Positions 16,547 through 25,216 are shown, counted from the stretch's first letter. The stretch is 33,946 nucleotides of DNA from Myxococcales bacterium FL481 (GCA_006508105.1 QKPP01000203.1:1-33946); one strand, 5' to 3'. Program-made: numbers and translations. The notes: generated by a model not told the origin, from the letters alone.

Positions 16547-17317
16547 ATGTTGCGATCCGTTCGTCGATTCTGGATTCCCCTGGCGGGCGCCGTGGTGCTG
16601 CTCGTTGGGATCAACTGCATGGGCCGAAGCGGCGATGAGCGAGCCGGGCCGTCGCGTTACGAGGCGCACGACCGAACGTTTTCGGTCGAGTACGTGTCTC
16701 CGCCGTGGGAGGTCGACTCGCAATCCGAGGACGGGGTTCGACTGTCGATCCCCGCGCAGGTTTTCGGGGTCGCCTTGGATGGTTCTCCGCCGACCCACGT
16801 GATGATCGCCGGGTTGGCGGACCTCGCGTCCAGCCTCGAGGAGTTTTTGCAGGTGGGTGAGGAGGACCTCGAGGATGTCCTCGGCACCTCGGTCGATTTG
16901 ACGGGGTGGACCGGGTTGCCGGAGTGGACGAGCTGGACCGGAGACATCCCGGGGCTGACCGGGGATGACGCGGATAGCTCGGTGCTTCCACCGGGTCTGC
17001 CGGAGATTCCCGATTATCTGCAAGACGTGAACTTGAGAAACCCTCGCGACGTGGCGTACGCGGAAATGAGCTATCTCATCGAGCAGCGCGGGGCTCGGGT
17101 TGTCAGCGCGCTGCAAACGTTTCAGACCCAACACGGGCAGCGAGGCGTTGTGTTTGAAGTTGCCTTGGATCCCGGGGTGTTCGTACGAAGTTTCTACTTT
17201 CGCACCACCAAGGCGGCTTTGCGCGTCGTCTTCATCTCGCTGTTCGAGTTGGAGAGCGGCGATATCGATCTGATGGCGGCCAGCATCCAAACCGACGGTG
17301 GGCTGGGGGGCGTATGA
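16547..17317 (+). CDS. Predicted lipoprotein of unknown function
   Basis: 256 codons from the ATG at 16547, where a basic N-terminus (MLRSVRRFW) leads into a hydrophobic stretch (LAGAVVLLVGIN) and Cys24. The residue before Cys is Asn, not the usual Gly/Ala/Ser, so signal peptidase II processing is likely but not certain. The mature part begins with FSVEYVSPPWEVDSQSEDGV and RLSIPAQVFGVAL. It has a Trp/Gly/Asp/Pro-rich middle (TGWTGLPEWTSWTGDIPG) and ends with YFRTTKAALRVVFISLFELE. I do not recognise a named family. It overlaps the next gene by four bases (ATGA), so the two are probably co-translated and may act together at the envelope. Confidence 0.75.
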   Translation: MLRSVRRFWIPLAGAVVLLVGINCMGRSGDERAGPSRYEAHDRTFSVEYVSPPWEVDSQSEDGVRLSIPAQVFGVALDGSPPTHVMIAGLADLASSLEEFLQVGEEDLEDVLGTSVDLTGWTGLPEWTSWTGDIPGLTGDDADSSVLPPGLPEIPDYLQDVNLRNPRDVAYAEMSYLIEQRGARVVSALQTFQTQHGQRGVVFEVALDPGVFVRSFYFRTTKAALRVVFISLFELESGDIDLMAASIQTDGGLGGV

Positions 17318-18372
17318 CTCCGCAACTGTTGGGTTTGTGGATGCTCGTGAGCCCCCCGCAGCTTCCCCCCCTCCCGGGGACGGCTGCCCCGTCGACCTCC
17401 GCGTCCGACGCTGGGAATGCGGAGCCTCCGTCGGCACCCTCGGGGGGCGAATCATCGGCGCCGGCGCCTGAATCGAGCTCCCCGCCGGGGATCGAGACGA
17501 ACGCCGCCGCTCATCCGCCGGTGGTCCGTCCGCAGGCGAGCCAGCCCGAGGCAGCCGGGACGCGGGCTCCCACGGGAGAAGCTTCCCGACCGACCGCGAC
17601 GACGCATCCGCCGGGGCCGGCCTCCTCGGTCGCGCTTCCCGGCGAGTACGAGCAGCAAGTTGCCGCGTCGTCGCCGGCGGTGTCGCCCGGCGGGCGCTCC
17701 GATCCGGCCGGTGTCGTGCTCGATCTCCCGGACCAAGAGCCAACGCCGAGCTTGCCCGGCGACCCGGTCGGGGATCACGGGCGCTCCGTAGAAGGGGTGG
17801 ACGGTCCGATCGACCCGGCCTTCGAGAACGTGGTTGGAGTTCGAACGGCGGTTGAGCGCAAGGCCGCGCCCCCGCTGACCTACCGGGGCGAACGCACGCC
17901 GCCCGAGCGGGGGGCCATTTTCGCGGTTGGCTACCGCACGTTCGCTATCCACGACGCACTGGCCCGACGTCAAACCTGGCACGTGGCGTCACTGGAGTTG
18001 ACCCCACTGCGCCGCTACGCCCGGCTGAACCTGGTGACGGAGGTGGGTTGGGAAGGCGGCGAAGCGGCCCAGCGCGGTGATCGAGCCGATTTTCTGCTGA
18101 TGCAAAAGGTGGGGGTCGGCGCTCAGTACCCCCATTGGATCACGCCGCTGATCGAGTTCCAAGCGGGGATGGGAGCGGCGCGGATCGAAGTGTTCGAGCG
18201 CAACGATCTGGCGGTTCTCTACAGTTTGGGACTCGATGCCGGCGCCCAATGGGCGGTCACCAAGCGACTGTATGCCATCGCGCTGGTGGGCTGGCTACGC
18301 CCACACTTCGCGCGAGCGGGGGACGTGCTGTACTACGATCGGGCGACGTTCAAAGTCGGGGTGGGCTTCTAG
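17314..18372 (+). CDS. Pro-rich protein with beta-barrel-like C-terminal domain
   Basis: 352 codons. Residues 15-200 are Pro/Ala/Ser/Gly-rich and disordered in appearance. From about residue 203 (GAIFAVGYRTFAIHDAL) there are alternating amphipathic strands: WHVASLELTPLRRYARLNLV, FLLMQKVGVGAQYPHWI, PLIEFQAGMGAARIEVF, LYSLGLDAGAQWAVTKRLYA and the terminal ATFKVGVGF, which ends in Phe as many outer-membrane barrels do. The N-terminal hydrophobic stretch (LLGLWMLV) is short for a signal peptide. An outer-membrane or periplasmic role is inferred. It is coupled to the lipoprotein gene before it. Confidence 0.72.
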   Translation: MTPQLLGLWMLVSPPQLPPLPGTAAPSTSASDAGNAEPPSAPSGGESSAPAPESSSPPGIETNAAAHPPVVRPQASQPEAAGTRAPTGEASRPTATTHPPGPASSVALPGEYEQQVAASSPAVSPGGRSDPAGVVLDLPDQEPTPSLPGDPVGDHGRSVEGVDGPIDPAFENVVGVRTAVERKAAPPLTYRGERTPPERGAIFAVGYRTFAIHDALARRQTWHVASLELTPLRRYARLNLVTEVGWEGGEAAQRGDRADFLLMQKVGVGAQYPHWITPLIEFQAGMGAARIEVFERNDLAVLYSLGLDAGAQWAVTKRLYAIALVGWLRPHFARAGDVLYYDRATFKVGVGF

Positions 18373-18394
18373 GTTCCACCGTACTGGCGGGGTC

Positions 18395-19216
18395 CTAGGT
18401 GGCGATGGCGGGCTTGCGGGAGTTGAGCGAGGCGTCGGTGCTCGGAGGAGCGCCACGGTCGGGTTGGCGAGCGGGGGCGACGTCGCGGTCGGGGCGGAGG
18501 CTTCGCATGGGCTCGAGGATCGTGGCCACGATGTTGGCCGCGTCTTGCGGGTGGGTGTACAGCGAGAAGTGACCGCCCGAGAGCCGGGTGACCGTGGTGT
18601 CGGGACGCAAGCGCAGGATCTCCTCGAGGTTATGCGGCGGGATCACCCGGTCGGTCGCGCTCGCAAGGTAGTGCAACGGGCCGGGGTAGGCCTCGGCGTG
18701 GTTGCGGGCGTCGACGCGTAGGGCTTCGCGGGCCCGTTTGGCCAGCGTACGAGCGGGTACCAGGCGCCAGATCTCAGCTTTGGCGCGGCGGTACGGGTCA
18801 CTGGGTCGACGGCCGAACCACACCGGCAAGCGGCGGATCGTTCGGAGCAGCCCCACGGTAGGGGAGCGAAACAGCGGTCGCAGGGGGACCAATGCCGGGA
18901 TGGGCGGTCGCACGAACGAGGCGGCCAGGATCACGCGTTTGACCCGGTCGGGTTCGCTGATGGCGACGCGAAGGGCCAGCGGGCCGGAGAACGACCAACC
19001 GAGGACGGCGCACTCGCTCGAGGCCCGTACCGCGTCTCGCACGATGGGCTCGAGATCGCGATAGCGGTTCTTGCCCGCGTTCGGGTAGGTGATGACTTCG
19101 GGCGAGATCCAGGACGGGAGTGCGTCCACGAACGGTCGGAACAACACGCCGGTCCCGTCCATCCCCGGTAGCAGGAGAAGGCGCACGCGTTTGGCCGGGA
19201 GATTGGGCGTGGACAC
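18395..19216 (-). CDS. Alpha/beta hydrolase
   Basis: 273 codons on the minus strand. The fold is clear: RLLLLPGMDGTGVLFRPFVD (oxyanion region, about 12-31), the nucleophile elbow LGWSFSGPLAL with Ser75, the acid ASATDRVIPP with Asp189 and the base LSGGHFSLYTHPQD with His216. The elbow reads G-x-S-x-S-G instead of plain G-x-S-x-G, as in several esterase-like relatives. Residues 240-273 are a charged tail. The substrate cannot be inferred. It ends 22 bases from the barrel gene, convergent with it, and diverges from the FlhB-like gene. Confidence 0.88.
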   Translation of the reverse strand: MSTPNLPAKRVRLLLLPGMDGTGVLFRPFVDALPSWISPEVITYPNAGKNRYRDLEPIVRDAVRASSECAVLGWSFSGPLALRVAISEPDRVKRVILAASFVRPPIPALVPLRPLFRSPTVGLLRTIRRLPVWFGRRPSDPYRRAKAEIWRLVPARTLAKRAREALRVDARNHAEAYPGPLHYLASATDRVIPPHNLEEILRLRPDTTVTRLSGGHFSLYTHPQDAANIVATILEPMRSLRPDRDVAPARQPDRGAPPSTDASLNSRKPAIAT

Positions 19217-19521
19217 GAGTTGTCAACATACTCGTGCGTGCCGCGGCCGAAGTGACGATTTCGCGGCGCGCATGCCCGAACCGACGGCGGTTTCGGTCGA
19301 TGGGGTCGTATTGGCACGCGGCGGCGTCGGTGCGGTTCGCAGGTCGAGCCGACGTCGGTAGGGTAGGGTCGGCTCGGGTTGCCCAGCGCGGGCTGGTCTG
19401 CGGTCGGCGGCGGCGGAGCGGCGATCGCTGATGTCCATCAGCGGGCGTCGTGCGCTCGGCTTTGGTGCAGCGCGTCGTGCGGATGATGACGATTCCAGGG
19501 CGCCCGCGCTAAACGAAGCGG
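19217..19521. other. Divergent intergenic region
   Basis: 305 bases between the hydrolase (minus) and the FlhB-like gene (plus), so both promoters should lie here. I see no strong -35/-10 pair and no clear hairpin. A 43-codon frame at 19431-19562 (SISGRRALGFGAARRADDDD at its start) overlaps the next gene and has no family features. Confidence 0.4.
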
Positions 19522-20151
19522 GTGTCCCCGTCCTCCACGCCGAGCCCCCGGCGGCGGCATGATGCTTGGCGAGCCGGTCTACGTGGCTCCGGGCGCTTCG
19601 CCCGACTGGCGACCGCAAGCGCCGGCTTGTGGCTGGTCGTGCACTTTGCGGCCGGTGAGTGGCTGGCGGAGCGACCGTTGGCGTGGCCGAGTGCCAGTCA
19701 CGCTGACGGGCGCGAGGCGTTGCGGTGGGCAGCGAGGGGCTGGCTGATCGTCGCGCTCACGCTGGCGGTCGCGTCGGGGCTCGCCGCAGGATTCAGTGGT
19801 CGTTTCGGCTGGGTCTCGTCGGGCTGGATACACCCGCCGCTGCCACGCCCGCCGCGGGTTCCCGCGGCTTGGGCGTGGCTGACGTGGGCGGCTTGGAGCG
19901 GGCTCGCCGTGGCGATCGTTCGGCCCGCGATCGCCGGCGCGGCGCGGGCGGTCGACGCGTCGACGCCCTCCCTGACCCGGTTCTGGGCGGCCTGGGCCGA
20001 GCAAACTCTGGCCACGGTGGCCGTTCTCGGCGGGCTTTGGGCCGTGCTTGAGGGCATCGTGGAGCGTCGCGCGATCACATCGGCGCTCACGCTTTCGGCG
20101 GAACAGACCCGAGAATCCACGCCGCCGCGACGAACGGCGAGCCCCGTCTGA
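19522..20151 (+). CDS. FlhB/SctU-like export protein lacking its cytoplasmic domain
   Basis: 209 codons from a GTG; an in-frame TAA at 19510 prevents a longer form. The N-terminus STPSPRRRHDAWRAGLRGSG, then RFARL, copies the FlhB pattern (T-P-K-R-L-R-E-A-R-x-x-G-x-V-A-R-S-x-E-L). Four membrane helices follow at about 31-47, 72-91, 117-134 and 162-180, the FlhB number. The C-terminal segment VLEGIVERRAITSALTLSAE, then QTREST, resembles the linker after the last helix. The protein ends there, so the autocleaving domain with the N-P-T-H motif, which recruits and switches substrates, is absent. It overlaps priA by one base. Confidence 0.7.
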   Translation: MSPSSTPSPRRRHDAWRAGLRGSGRFARLATASAGLWLVVHFAAGEWLAERPLAWPSASHADGREALRWAARGWLIVALTLAVASGLAAGFSGRFGWVSSGWIHPPLPRPPRVPAAWAWLTWAAWSGLAVAIVRPAIAGAARAVDASTPSLTRFWAAWAEQTLATVAVLGGLWAVLEGIVERRAITSALTLSAEQTRESTPPRRTASPV

Positions 20152-22643
20152 TGACCGAGCCGACGATCTGCGTGGCCGTGCCGGGAGCCGCCGACGCGGA
20201 CTTCAGCTACACCCACGATACCCACCGGGAGGTCGCGCCGGGGATGCGCGTGCTCGTGCCGTTCGGCCCCCGCGTGCTGCTGGGTGTCGTGCGACCGCTG
20301 GTGGCCAAGGTGCCCGCCGGGGTCGAACTGCGATCCGTGCTCGACGTCGTGGACCCACGGGGACGGCCCGCGTTGCCACCCGACGTGCTCGACTTGTGCG
20401 AGTGGATCGTACGCTACTACCTGGCTCCACCGGGCGAGGTGTACCGCCTCGCGTTGCCCGGTCTGTTGACGCAAACCGATGCGCGTCGGGTGTTCGCGAC
20501 GCCGGCCGGCGCCGAGATGGCCAGTCGGATGGGCCAAGGGCCGCTGTTGGCGGGGTGGGACGCCGAGCGCCTCAGCGAGGGCGAACGCCGGGTGCTGGCG
20601 GCCGTGGTCGCGGCCGAGCCCAGCGGCGCGTCGCTGGCCGAGCTGGCGAAACTGCGGCCGCGGGTCACGGCGGTGGCTCGGGTGGTCGCGAGTTTGGAGG
20701 ACCAGTCGTTGTGTCGCACGGACTTCGAGGTGGGTACCAACGCACGCACGGAGATCCACGTGCGGCGCACAGACTACCTGCGCGGGGCGTCGGCGGATGA
20801 GTCGGCGTTGCGGACGTTGATCGGTCGCAGCAAGCAACGCCGGGCGCTACTCGACTACTTGGAAGGTCAGGGTGACGAATGGGTGGGGGTGTCGGAGCTC
20901 AGAGGGCCGTTTCCTCGGGTCAAGACGCTGCTTGAACCCCTGTTTGCGGCCAAGTTGGTGCTCGGGTGTGAGCGGCCGCGCTACGCCGATCCGTTTGCCG
21001 GCGCGGCTCCGGTGCGGTCTCAACCCAGTCCGCCGACCGCTGAGCAGGCCGCCGCGCTGGACTGGCTGCGCGAGCAGTTGGACCAGCGGGTGTTCGCCCA
21101 AGCGTTGCTGCACGGAGTCACCGGGAGCGGAAAGACCGAGGTCTATCTGCAGTTGATCGCGGCGGCCCGGGCCCAAGACGGGGCCGCGATTGTGTTGGTC
21201 CCCGAGATCTCGTTGACCCCTCAGCTGGCGGATCGATTCCGGTCGCGCTTCGGCGACACGGTGGCCGTGCTGCACAGCGGGCTGACGCCACGACAGCGAT
21301 ATGATGCGTGGGAGCAGATCCGTACGGGCCAGCGCCGGATCGTGATCGGGGCTCGCTCCGCCGTATTCGCCCCAGTGGAGAACCTGCGCGTCATCGTGGT
21401 GGATGAGGAGCACGACTCGTCGTTCAAGCAGGAGGAGGGGGTCCGCTACCACGCGCGGGACGTTGCGCTCGTGCGGGCTCGGGCGGCGGCGGCCGTGGCC
21501 GTGCTCGGCTCGGCCACGCCGTCGCTGGAGACCTACCAGCGCGCCCGGGAGGGCCGGATCGAGTGGCTGAGACTGCGGACGCGGCCAACCCCGCGCCCGT
21601 TGCCGAAGGTCGAGGTGGTGTCGCTCAAGGTGCATCGGCCCGACCCGCACACCCAGCTGACCGCTCGGCTGCGGGACGCGGTGTGCGAGACAGTCGCCGC
21701 GGGTGAGCAGGTGATCATCTTCCTCAATCGCCGGGGCTATACGACGGGATTGGTGTGTCGCAGCTGCGGTGCCATGCAAGCGTGCCCGGACTGTTCGGCC
21801 CCGGCCATGACGTACCACTTGTCGCGCAACCGGTTGCTATGTCATCTGTGCGGGCACGTGGAGGCCACTCCCACGGCCTGTTCGGCTTGCGGGAGTCAGG
21901 ACTTGATCCACTCGGGCGCGGGCACGGAGCGGGTGGAACTGGCGCTCATCGAAGCGTTTGCCGAGTTTCGGGTGCTACGTCTCGACCGGGATGCGAGTCG
22001 CGGTCGTCGCCTGCTGACCACGTTGCAGGCGTTTCGCGACCACCAAGCGGATATCCTCGTGGGGACGCAGATGCTCGCCAAGGGTCACGACTTCCCCGGG
22101 GTGACCTTGGTCGGAATCGTGGCCGCCGACCAAGGGCTCTCGATGCCCGATCCTCGCGCCGCCGAACGGAGCTTTCAGCTGCTGACCCAGGTGGCGGGCC
22201 GGGCCGGTCGTGGTGAACGAGCCGGGCGGGTCATCTTGCAGACCTGGGCCCCGTCGCATCCGGCGGTGGCCCGGGCGGCGGAGCACGACTTCGAGGGTTT
22301 CGCCGAGCTCGAGCTCGCCGATCGGCGCGACCTGGGCAATCCCCCGTTCGGTCATCTGGCGCTCGTGCGTTTCGTGGGGGCCGATGAGCTGGCGGTGGAA
22401 CGCGTCGCGACGGCGTGCGCCCGGCGACTGCGGGCCCACCTGCGGGACACCACCGAGGTCAGACTGTTGGGCCCCGTCGCGGCACCGATCGCACGGATCA
22501 ACCGCCGGACACGGTGGCAGCTGCTGTTGCGCGCCAAGCAGCGGGCGCCGTTGCACGGGTTGCTGCGTTGGCTTCGTCGGCAACGCGTGGAGGCACACGG
22601 CGTTCGTGTGGGGATTGACGTGGACCCCCAAAGTCTCCTCTAG
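20151..22643 (+). CDS. priA: Primosomal protein N' (replication restart helicase PriA)
   Basis: 830 codons, slightly longer than the usual 730 or so. The N-terminal 3'-DNA-binding domain begins at once (CVAVPGAADADFSYTHDT). The helicase core has Walker A GVTGSGKTEVYLQL (about 322-335), Walker B VVDEEHDSSFKQEEGVRYHA (DEEH 418-421), VLGSATPSLETYQRA and FLNRRGYT. Eight zinc-binding Cys lie at 536, 539, 545, 548, 564, 567, 577 and 580. Motif LVGTQMLAKGHDFPGVTLVG follows. PriA reloads the replisome at stalled forks. It overlaps the FlhB-like gene by one base (TGATG), so the two are probably cotranscribed. Confidence 0.97.
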   Translation: MTEPTICVAVPGAADADFSYTHDTHREVAPGMRVLVPFGPRVLLGVVRPLVAKVPAGVELRSVLDVVDPRGRPALPPDVLDLCEWIVRYYLAPPGEVYRLALPGLLTQTDARRVFATPAGAEMASRMGQGPLLAGWDAERLSEGERRVLAAVVAAEPSGASLAELAKLRPRVTAVARVVASLEDQSLCRTDFEVGTNARTEIHVRRTDYLRGASADESALRTLIGRSKQRRALLDYLEGQGDEWVGVSELRGPFPRVKTLLEPLFAAKLVLGCERPRYADPFAGAAPVRSQPSPPTAEQAAALDWLREQLDQRVFAQALLHGVTGSGKTEVYLQLIAAARAQDGAAIVLVPEISLTPQLADRFRSRFGDTVAVLHSGLTPRQRYDAWEQIRTGQRRIVIGARSAVFAPVENLRVIVVDEEHDSSFKQEEGVRYHARDVALVRARAAAAVAVLGSATPSLETYQRAREGRIEWLRLRTRPTPRPLPKVEVVSLKVHRPDPHTQLTARLRDAVCETVAAGEQVIIFLNRRGYTTGLVCRSCGAMQACPDCSAPAMTYHLSRNRLLCHLCGHVEATPTACSACGSQDLIHSGAGTERVELALIEAFAEFRVLRLDRDASRGRRLLTTLQAFRDHQADILVGTQMLAKGHDFPGVTLVGIVAADQGLSMPDPRAAERSFQLLTQVAGRAGRGERAGRVILQTWAPSHPAVARAAEHDFEGFAELELADRRDLGNPPFGHLALVRFVGADELAVERVATACARRLRAHLRDTTEVRLLGPVAAPIARINRRTRWQLLLRAKQRAPLHGLLRWLRRQRVEAHGVRVGIDVDPQSLL

Positions 22644-22656
22644 GTTCACGTGAACC
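22643..22656. promoter_or_regulatory. Perfect 14-base palindrome after priA
   Basis: GGTTCACGTGAACC is a perfect inverted repeat without spacer. It begins at the last base of the priA stop and lies 22 bases before the DUF72 start. Such short perfect palindromes are often dimeric repressor sites. No T-run follows, so it is not a terminator. The binding factor is unknown. Confidence 0.4.
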
Positions 22657-22678
22657 GCTCGCCACCCGGACCGACGAG

Positions 22679-23545
22679 ATGGGGATCGAACGCTACCGAT
22701 TGGGCTGTGCGATGTGGGGCCTCAAGAGTTGGGTGGGCGAGTTGTTCGCGCCGAACACCAAATCGGCCGAGTTTTTGGCCGCGTACGCGAGTGTGTTCAA
22801 TGCCGTCGAGGGCAACACGACCTTCTACGGCGTCCCGGATGCCAATAGCGTGGCTCGTTGGCGCGACGCCACGCCGGCCTCTTTTCACTTCTGTTTTAAG
22901 TTCCCGCGCCGGATCAGCCACGAGTTGCGGCTGGTGGGTGCGGCGGCAGAGACTCGCGCGTTTCTTGAGGCGCTGGCCCCGTTGGGCCCGCGCCTCGGAC
23001 CGTTCTTCTTGCAGCTGCCGCCTGAGTTCGACGTGGGCAGCCTGCCCGCCTTGTCGGCCTACTTGCGGTCGCTCCCACCGCAGTGGCGCTACGCGGTCGA
23101 AGTCCGCAGCCTGACGTTTTTTCGAGGTGACGCTGAAGCGCGCTTGGTGGAGACGTTGGTTCGCCACGGCATCGACCGCGTCGTCTTGGACGCGCGCGTG
23201 CTGCATCGCACCGTGAGCGATGATGACTGGATCGTGGAGTCGAAACGGCGCAAACCAGACATGCCGGTGCGTCGCATCGCCATCGCGGCCAACCCGTTTC
23301 TCCGCCTGATCGGCAACGATGTCCTCGCCGATGCCAGCACGTGCGTCGCCTCTTGGGCTCACATCGCGGCCGGCTGGTTGGACGAGGGGCGGACTCCCTA
23401 CGTGTTTTTGCACAGTCCCGATGATTTCTTTGCCCCGCGCATGTGCACCGCGTTTCACGGGGCATTGTCCGCATGGCGTGATGTGGGGGAGATGCCGCGA
23501 TGGCCCGGGATGGCCCGGGCGTGCCGGCAGATGACTCTGCTCTAG
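22679..23545 (+). CDS. DUF72 (YecE-family) protein
   Basis: 288 codons. The opening YRLGCAMWGLKSWVGELF, the motif YASVFNAVEGNTTFYGVP (about 36-53), FHFCFKFPRRISHEL and LGPFFLQLPPEFD, plus VFLHSPDDFFAPRMC near the end, are the conserved elements of DUF72, a TIM-barrel family. Its biochemical role is not settled. Helices and strands alternate as expected for the fold. It stands alone between priA and the nitrate reductase operon. Confidence 0.9.
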   Translation: MGIERYRLGCAMWGLKSWVGELFAPNTKSAEFLAAYASVFNAVEGNTTFYGVPDANSVARWRDATPASFHFCFKFPRRISHELRLVGAAAETRAFLEALAPLGPRLGPFFLQLPPEFDVGSLPALSAYLRSLPPQWRYAVEVRSLTFFRGDAEARLVETLVRHGIDRVVLDARVLHRTVSDDDWIVESKRRKPDMPVRRIAIAANPFLRLIGNDVLADASTCVASWAHIAAGWLDEGRTPYVFLHSPDDFFAPRMCTAFHGALSAWRDVGEMPRWPGMARACRQMTLL

Positions 23546-23627
23546 CCGGCCGAGGCGGTCGGCGCTCGCGTCGACTTGTCGCGCGCAACATCTGCCGGTA
23601 GATCGGGCGCGGCCGCAAGGACGGCGT

Positions 23628-23656
23628 TTGTAGAGCGTACGCGCGCCCTCTATCAA
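23628..23656 (+). promoter_or_regulatory. Possible promoter of the nitrate reductase operon
   Basis: TTGTAG (23628-23633) and TATCAA (23651-23656) stand 17 bases apart, the best spacing for sigma-70, with partial matches to both boxes. The spacer holds the palindrome GCGTACGC. The first start codon is at 23664, only seven bases after the -10 box, so a transcript from here would be leaderless or nearly so. No obvious FNR box (TTGAT-N4-ATCAA) was found. Confidence 0.3.
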
Positions 23657-23663
23657 TACGCCG

Positions 23664-24293
23664 ATGAATGCCATCCCGGTCGCACGCAAGGCCCGATGGA
23701 TGCTGACCGTCGTCGGATCGCTGGGACTAGGATGCGGTGCCGCACAGCCTGGTCCGCCCGACCCCAACGACGACAGTCCTCGCGCCGAGCCGCGCTACGC
23801 CGTGGAAATCGACGTTCCGCCAGAACTGGGGGCACTGGAGACGAACCGCCCCAATTCGAGCGCGACCGGCACGCTCTCCGTATCGTGCGCGACCTGCCAC
23901 GGCTCGGGCGGCCAGGTCGACCTCGCGACCCAGCAGGGCCGACCCGCTCACTTGCCGATCGAATTGGCCCACGGAAACTTGACCTGCACGTCGTGTCACG
24001 ACCGTCAGGATCGAACTCGCCTGCACCTCGCGGACGGGTCGACGCTGCCGTTCGCTGAAACCATGACGCTGTGCGGCCAGTGTCACGGGCCCCAGCACCG
24101 CGACTACCACCGGGGATCGCACGGGGGGAAGGCTGGCTACTGGGATCAAACGCGGGGTCCCGCGACGCGCAACCATTGCGTGAGCTGCCACCAACCCCAT
24201 CGGCCCGCGTACCCGAAAGTCCGTCCCAAACCGGCACCGCGAGATCGGCGACCGCTCGAAGATACGACCGCTAGTACAGGAGGCACGCCATGA
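23664..24293 (+). CDS. Tetraheme cytochrome c, first subunit of the nap-nrf operon
   Basis: 209 codons. A basic N-terminus and hydrophobic stretch (RWMLTVVGSLGLGCG) suggest export, possibly as a lipoprotein at Cys24. Four heme c sites are present: CATCH 75-79, CTSCH 108-112, CGQCH 137-141 and CVSCH 172-176, with extra His residues that could serve as distal ligands (LAHGNL, DYHRGSHGG, QPHRP). The tail is Pro/Arg-rich. It probably carries electrons in the periplasm from the ferredoxin/NrfD module to the NapAB part. Homology to NrfB or to NapM is possible but cannot be decided by eye. It overlaps the next gene by four bases. Confidence 0.85.
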   Translation: MNAIPVARKARWMLTVVGSLGLGCGAAQPGPPDPNDDSPRAEPRYAVEIDVPPELGALETNRPNSSATGTLSVSCATCHGSGGQVDLATQQGRPAHLPIELAHGNLTCTSCHDRQDRTRLHLADGSTLPFAETMTLCGQCHGPQHRDYHRGSHGGKAGYWDQTRGPATRNHCVSCHQPHRPAYPKVRPKPAPRDRRPLEDTTASTGGTP

Positions 24294-25186
24294 CCACGCG
24301 GCGTACGGCTTTGAAAGTCTTGGGCGCCACGCTGGGCGCGACCGCTTGGGCGGAAGCGATGGCACCGCTGCGAAAGTGGACGCAGGACCTGAGCTTCGAC
24401 GCCTTCTTGCAAAAGCACTACAAAGAGCTTTCGGCGGTCGAGCGGCAGCAGGTCATCGAGCGCCACCAGAGAGAGACGAAAGCGGAGTACGGGGCCGAGG
24501 TCACCATCGCCGATCCCCAGGCGCAGGCCGGCGTATCCTTCGGCTACGCCCTGAACCTGAGCATCTGCATCGGATGTCGCAGTTGCGCCGAAGCCTGTCA
24601 CGAAGAGAACAATCACGACCGGGCCACTCACAACTCGTACATCCGCGTCTTCGAGATGAATGACCGGAGCATGGATTTCGAGCACGCGACGGTCGATTAC
24701 GACCATCCCGTGCCGGCGCCCGGCAAGTTCTACATGCCGGTGCAGTGCCACCAATGCGACAACGCGCCGTGCGTGCGGGTGTGTCCGGTCGAGGCGACCT
24801 GGAAGGAACCCGACGGGATCGTCGTGGTCGACTACGATTGGTGTATCGGTTGTCGCTATTGTGAGGCGGCGTGTCCGTACCACGCGCGTCGCTTTAACTG
24901 GCACAAGCCGGAGATCAGCGCCGACGAGATCAACCCCAACCAGGGCCTACTGTCCAATCGCGTGCGGCCTCAGGGCGTGGTGGAAAAGTGCACATTTTGT
25001 CTGCACCGCACCCGGGAGGGGCGCTTACCCGCGTGCCAAGAGGTGTGTCCCACCGGCGCTCGAGTTTTCGGCAACCTCTTGGACGCCGACTCGGAGCTGC
25101 GCTGGGTCCTGGAGAATAAGCGAGTCTTCGTGCTCAAAGAGGATTTGGGTACGAAGCCCCGCTTTTTCTACTTCTTCGATGAGTAG
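24290..25186 (+). CDS. NrfC/PsrB-type four-cluster ferredoxin subunit
   Basis: 298 codons with a strong AGGAGG site just upstream. The start TTRRTALKVLGATLGATAWA is a twin-arginine signal (F of the motif replaced by Ala). Four cysteine groups for [4Fe-4S] clusters are complete: C93/96/99/103 (CIGCRSCAEACHEEN), C153/156/161/165, C185/188/191/195 (CIGCRYCEAACPYHAR) and C234/237/249/253. This is the electron-transfer subunit of NrfD-type complexes (NrfC, PsrB, DmsB relatives). With the next gene it should form a quinol-dehydrogenase module facing the periplasm. Residues 25-85 form an extra helical region before the first cluster. Confidence 0.92.
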   Translation: MTTRRTALKVLGATLGATAWAEAMAPLRKWTQDLSFDAFLQKHYKELSAVERQQVIERHQRETKAEYGAEVTIADPQAQAGVSFGYALNLSICIGCRSCAEACHEENNHDRATHNSYIRVFEMNDRSMDFEHATVDYDHPVPAPGKFYMPVQCHQCDNAPCVRVCPVEATWKEPDGIVVVDYDWCIGCRYCEAACPYHARRFNWHKPEISADEINPNQGLLSNRVRPQGVVEKCTFCLHRTREGRLPACQEVCPTGARVFGNLLDADSELRWVLENKRVFVLKEDLGTKPRFFYFFDE

Positions 25187-25216
25187 TCAGGCCGACGATT
25201 TTCCAAGGCGAGCCAA

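Noticed and set aside
16265..17743. 492-codon minus-strand frame
   Set aside because: Antisense to the lipoprotein and Pro-rich genes, which have signal-like N-termini and coupled starts; the antisense product is Arg/Pro-rich without motifs.
19431..19562. 43-codon frame before the FlhB-like gene
   Set aside because: No ribosome binding site, no family feature, and it overlaps the next gene by about 40 bases.
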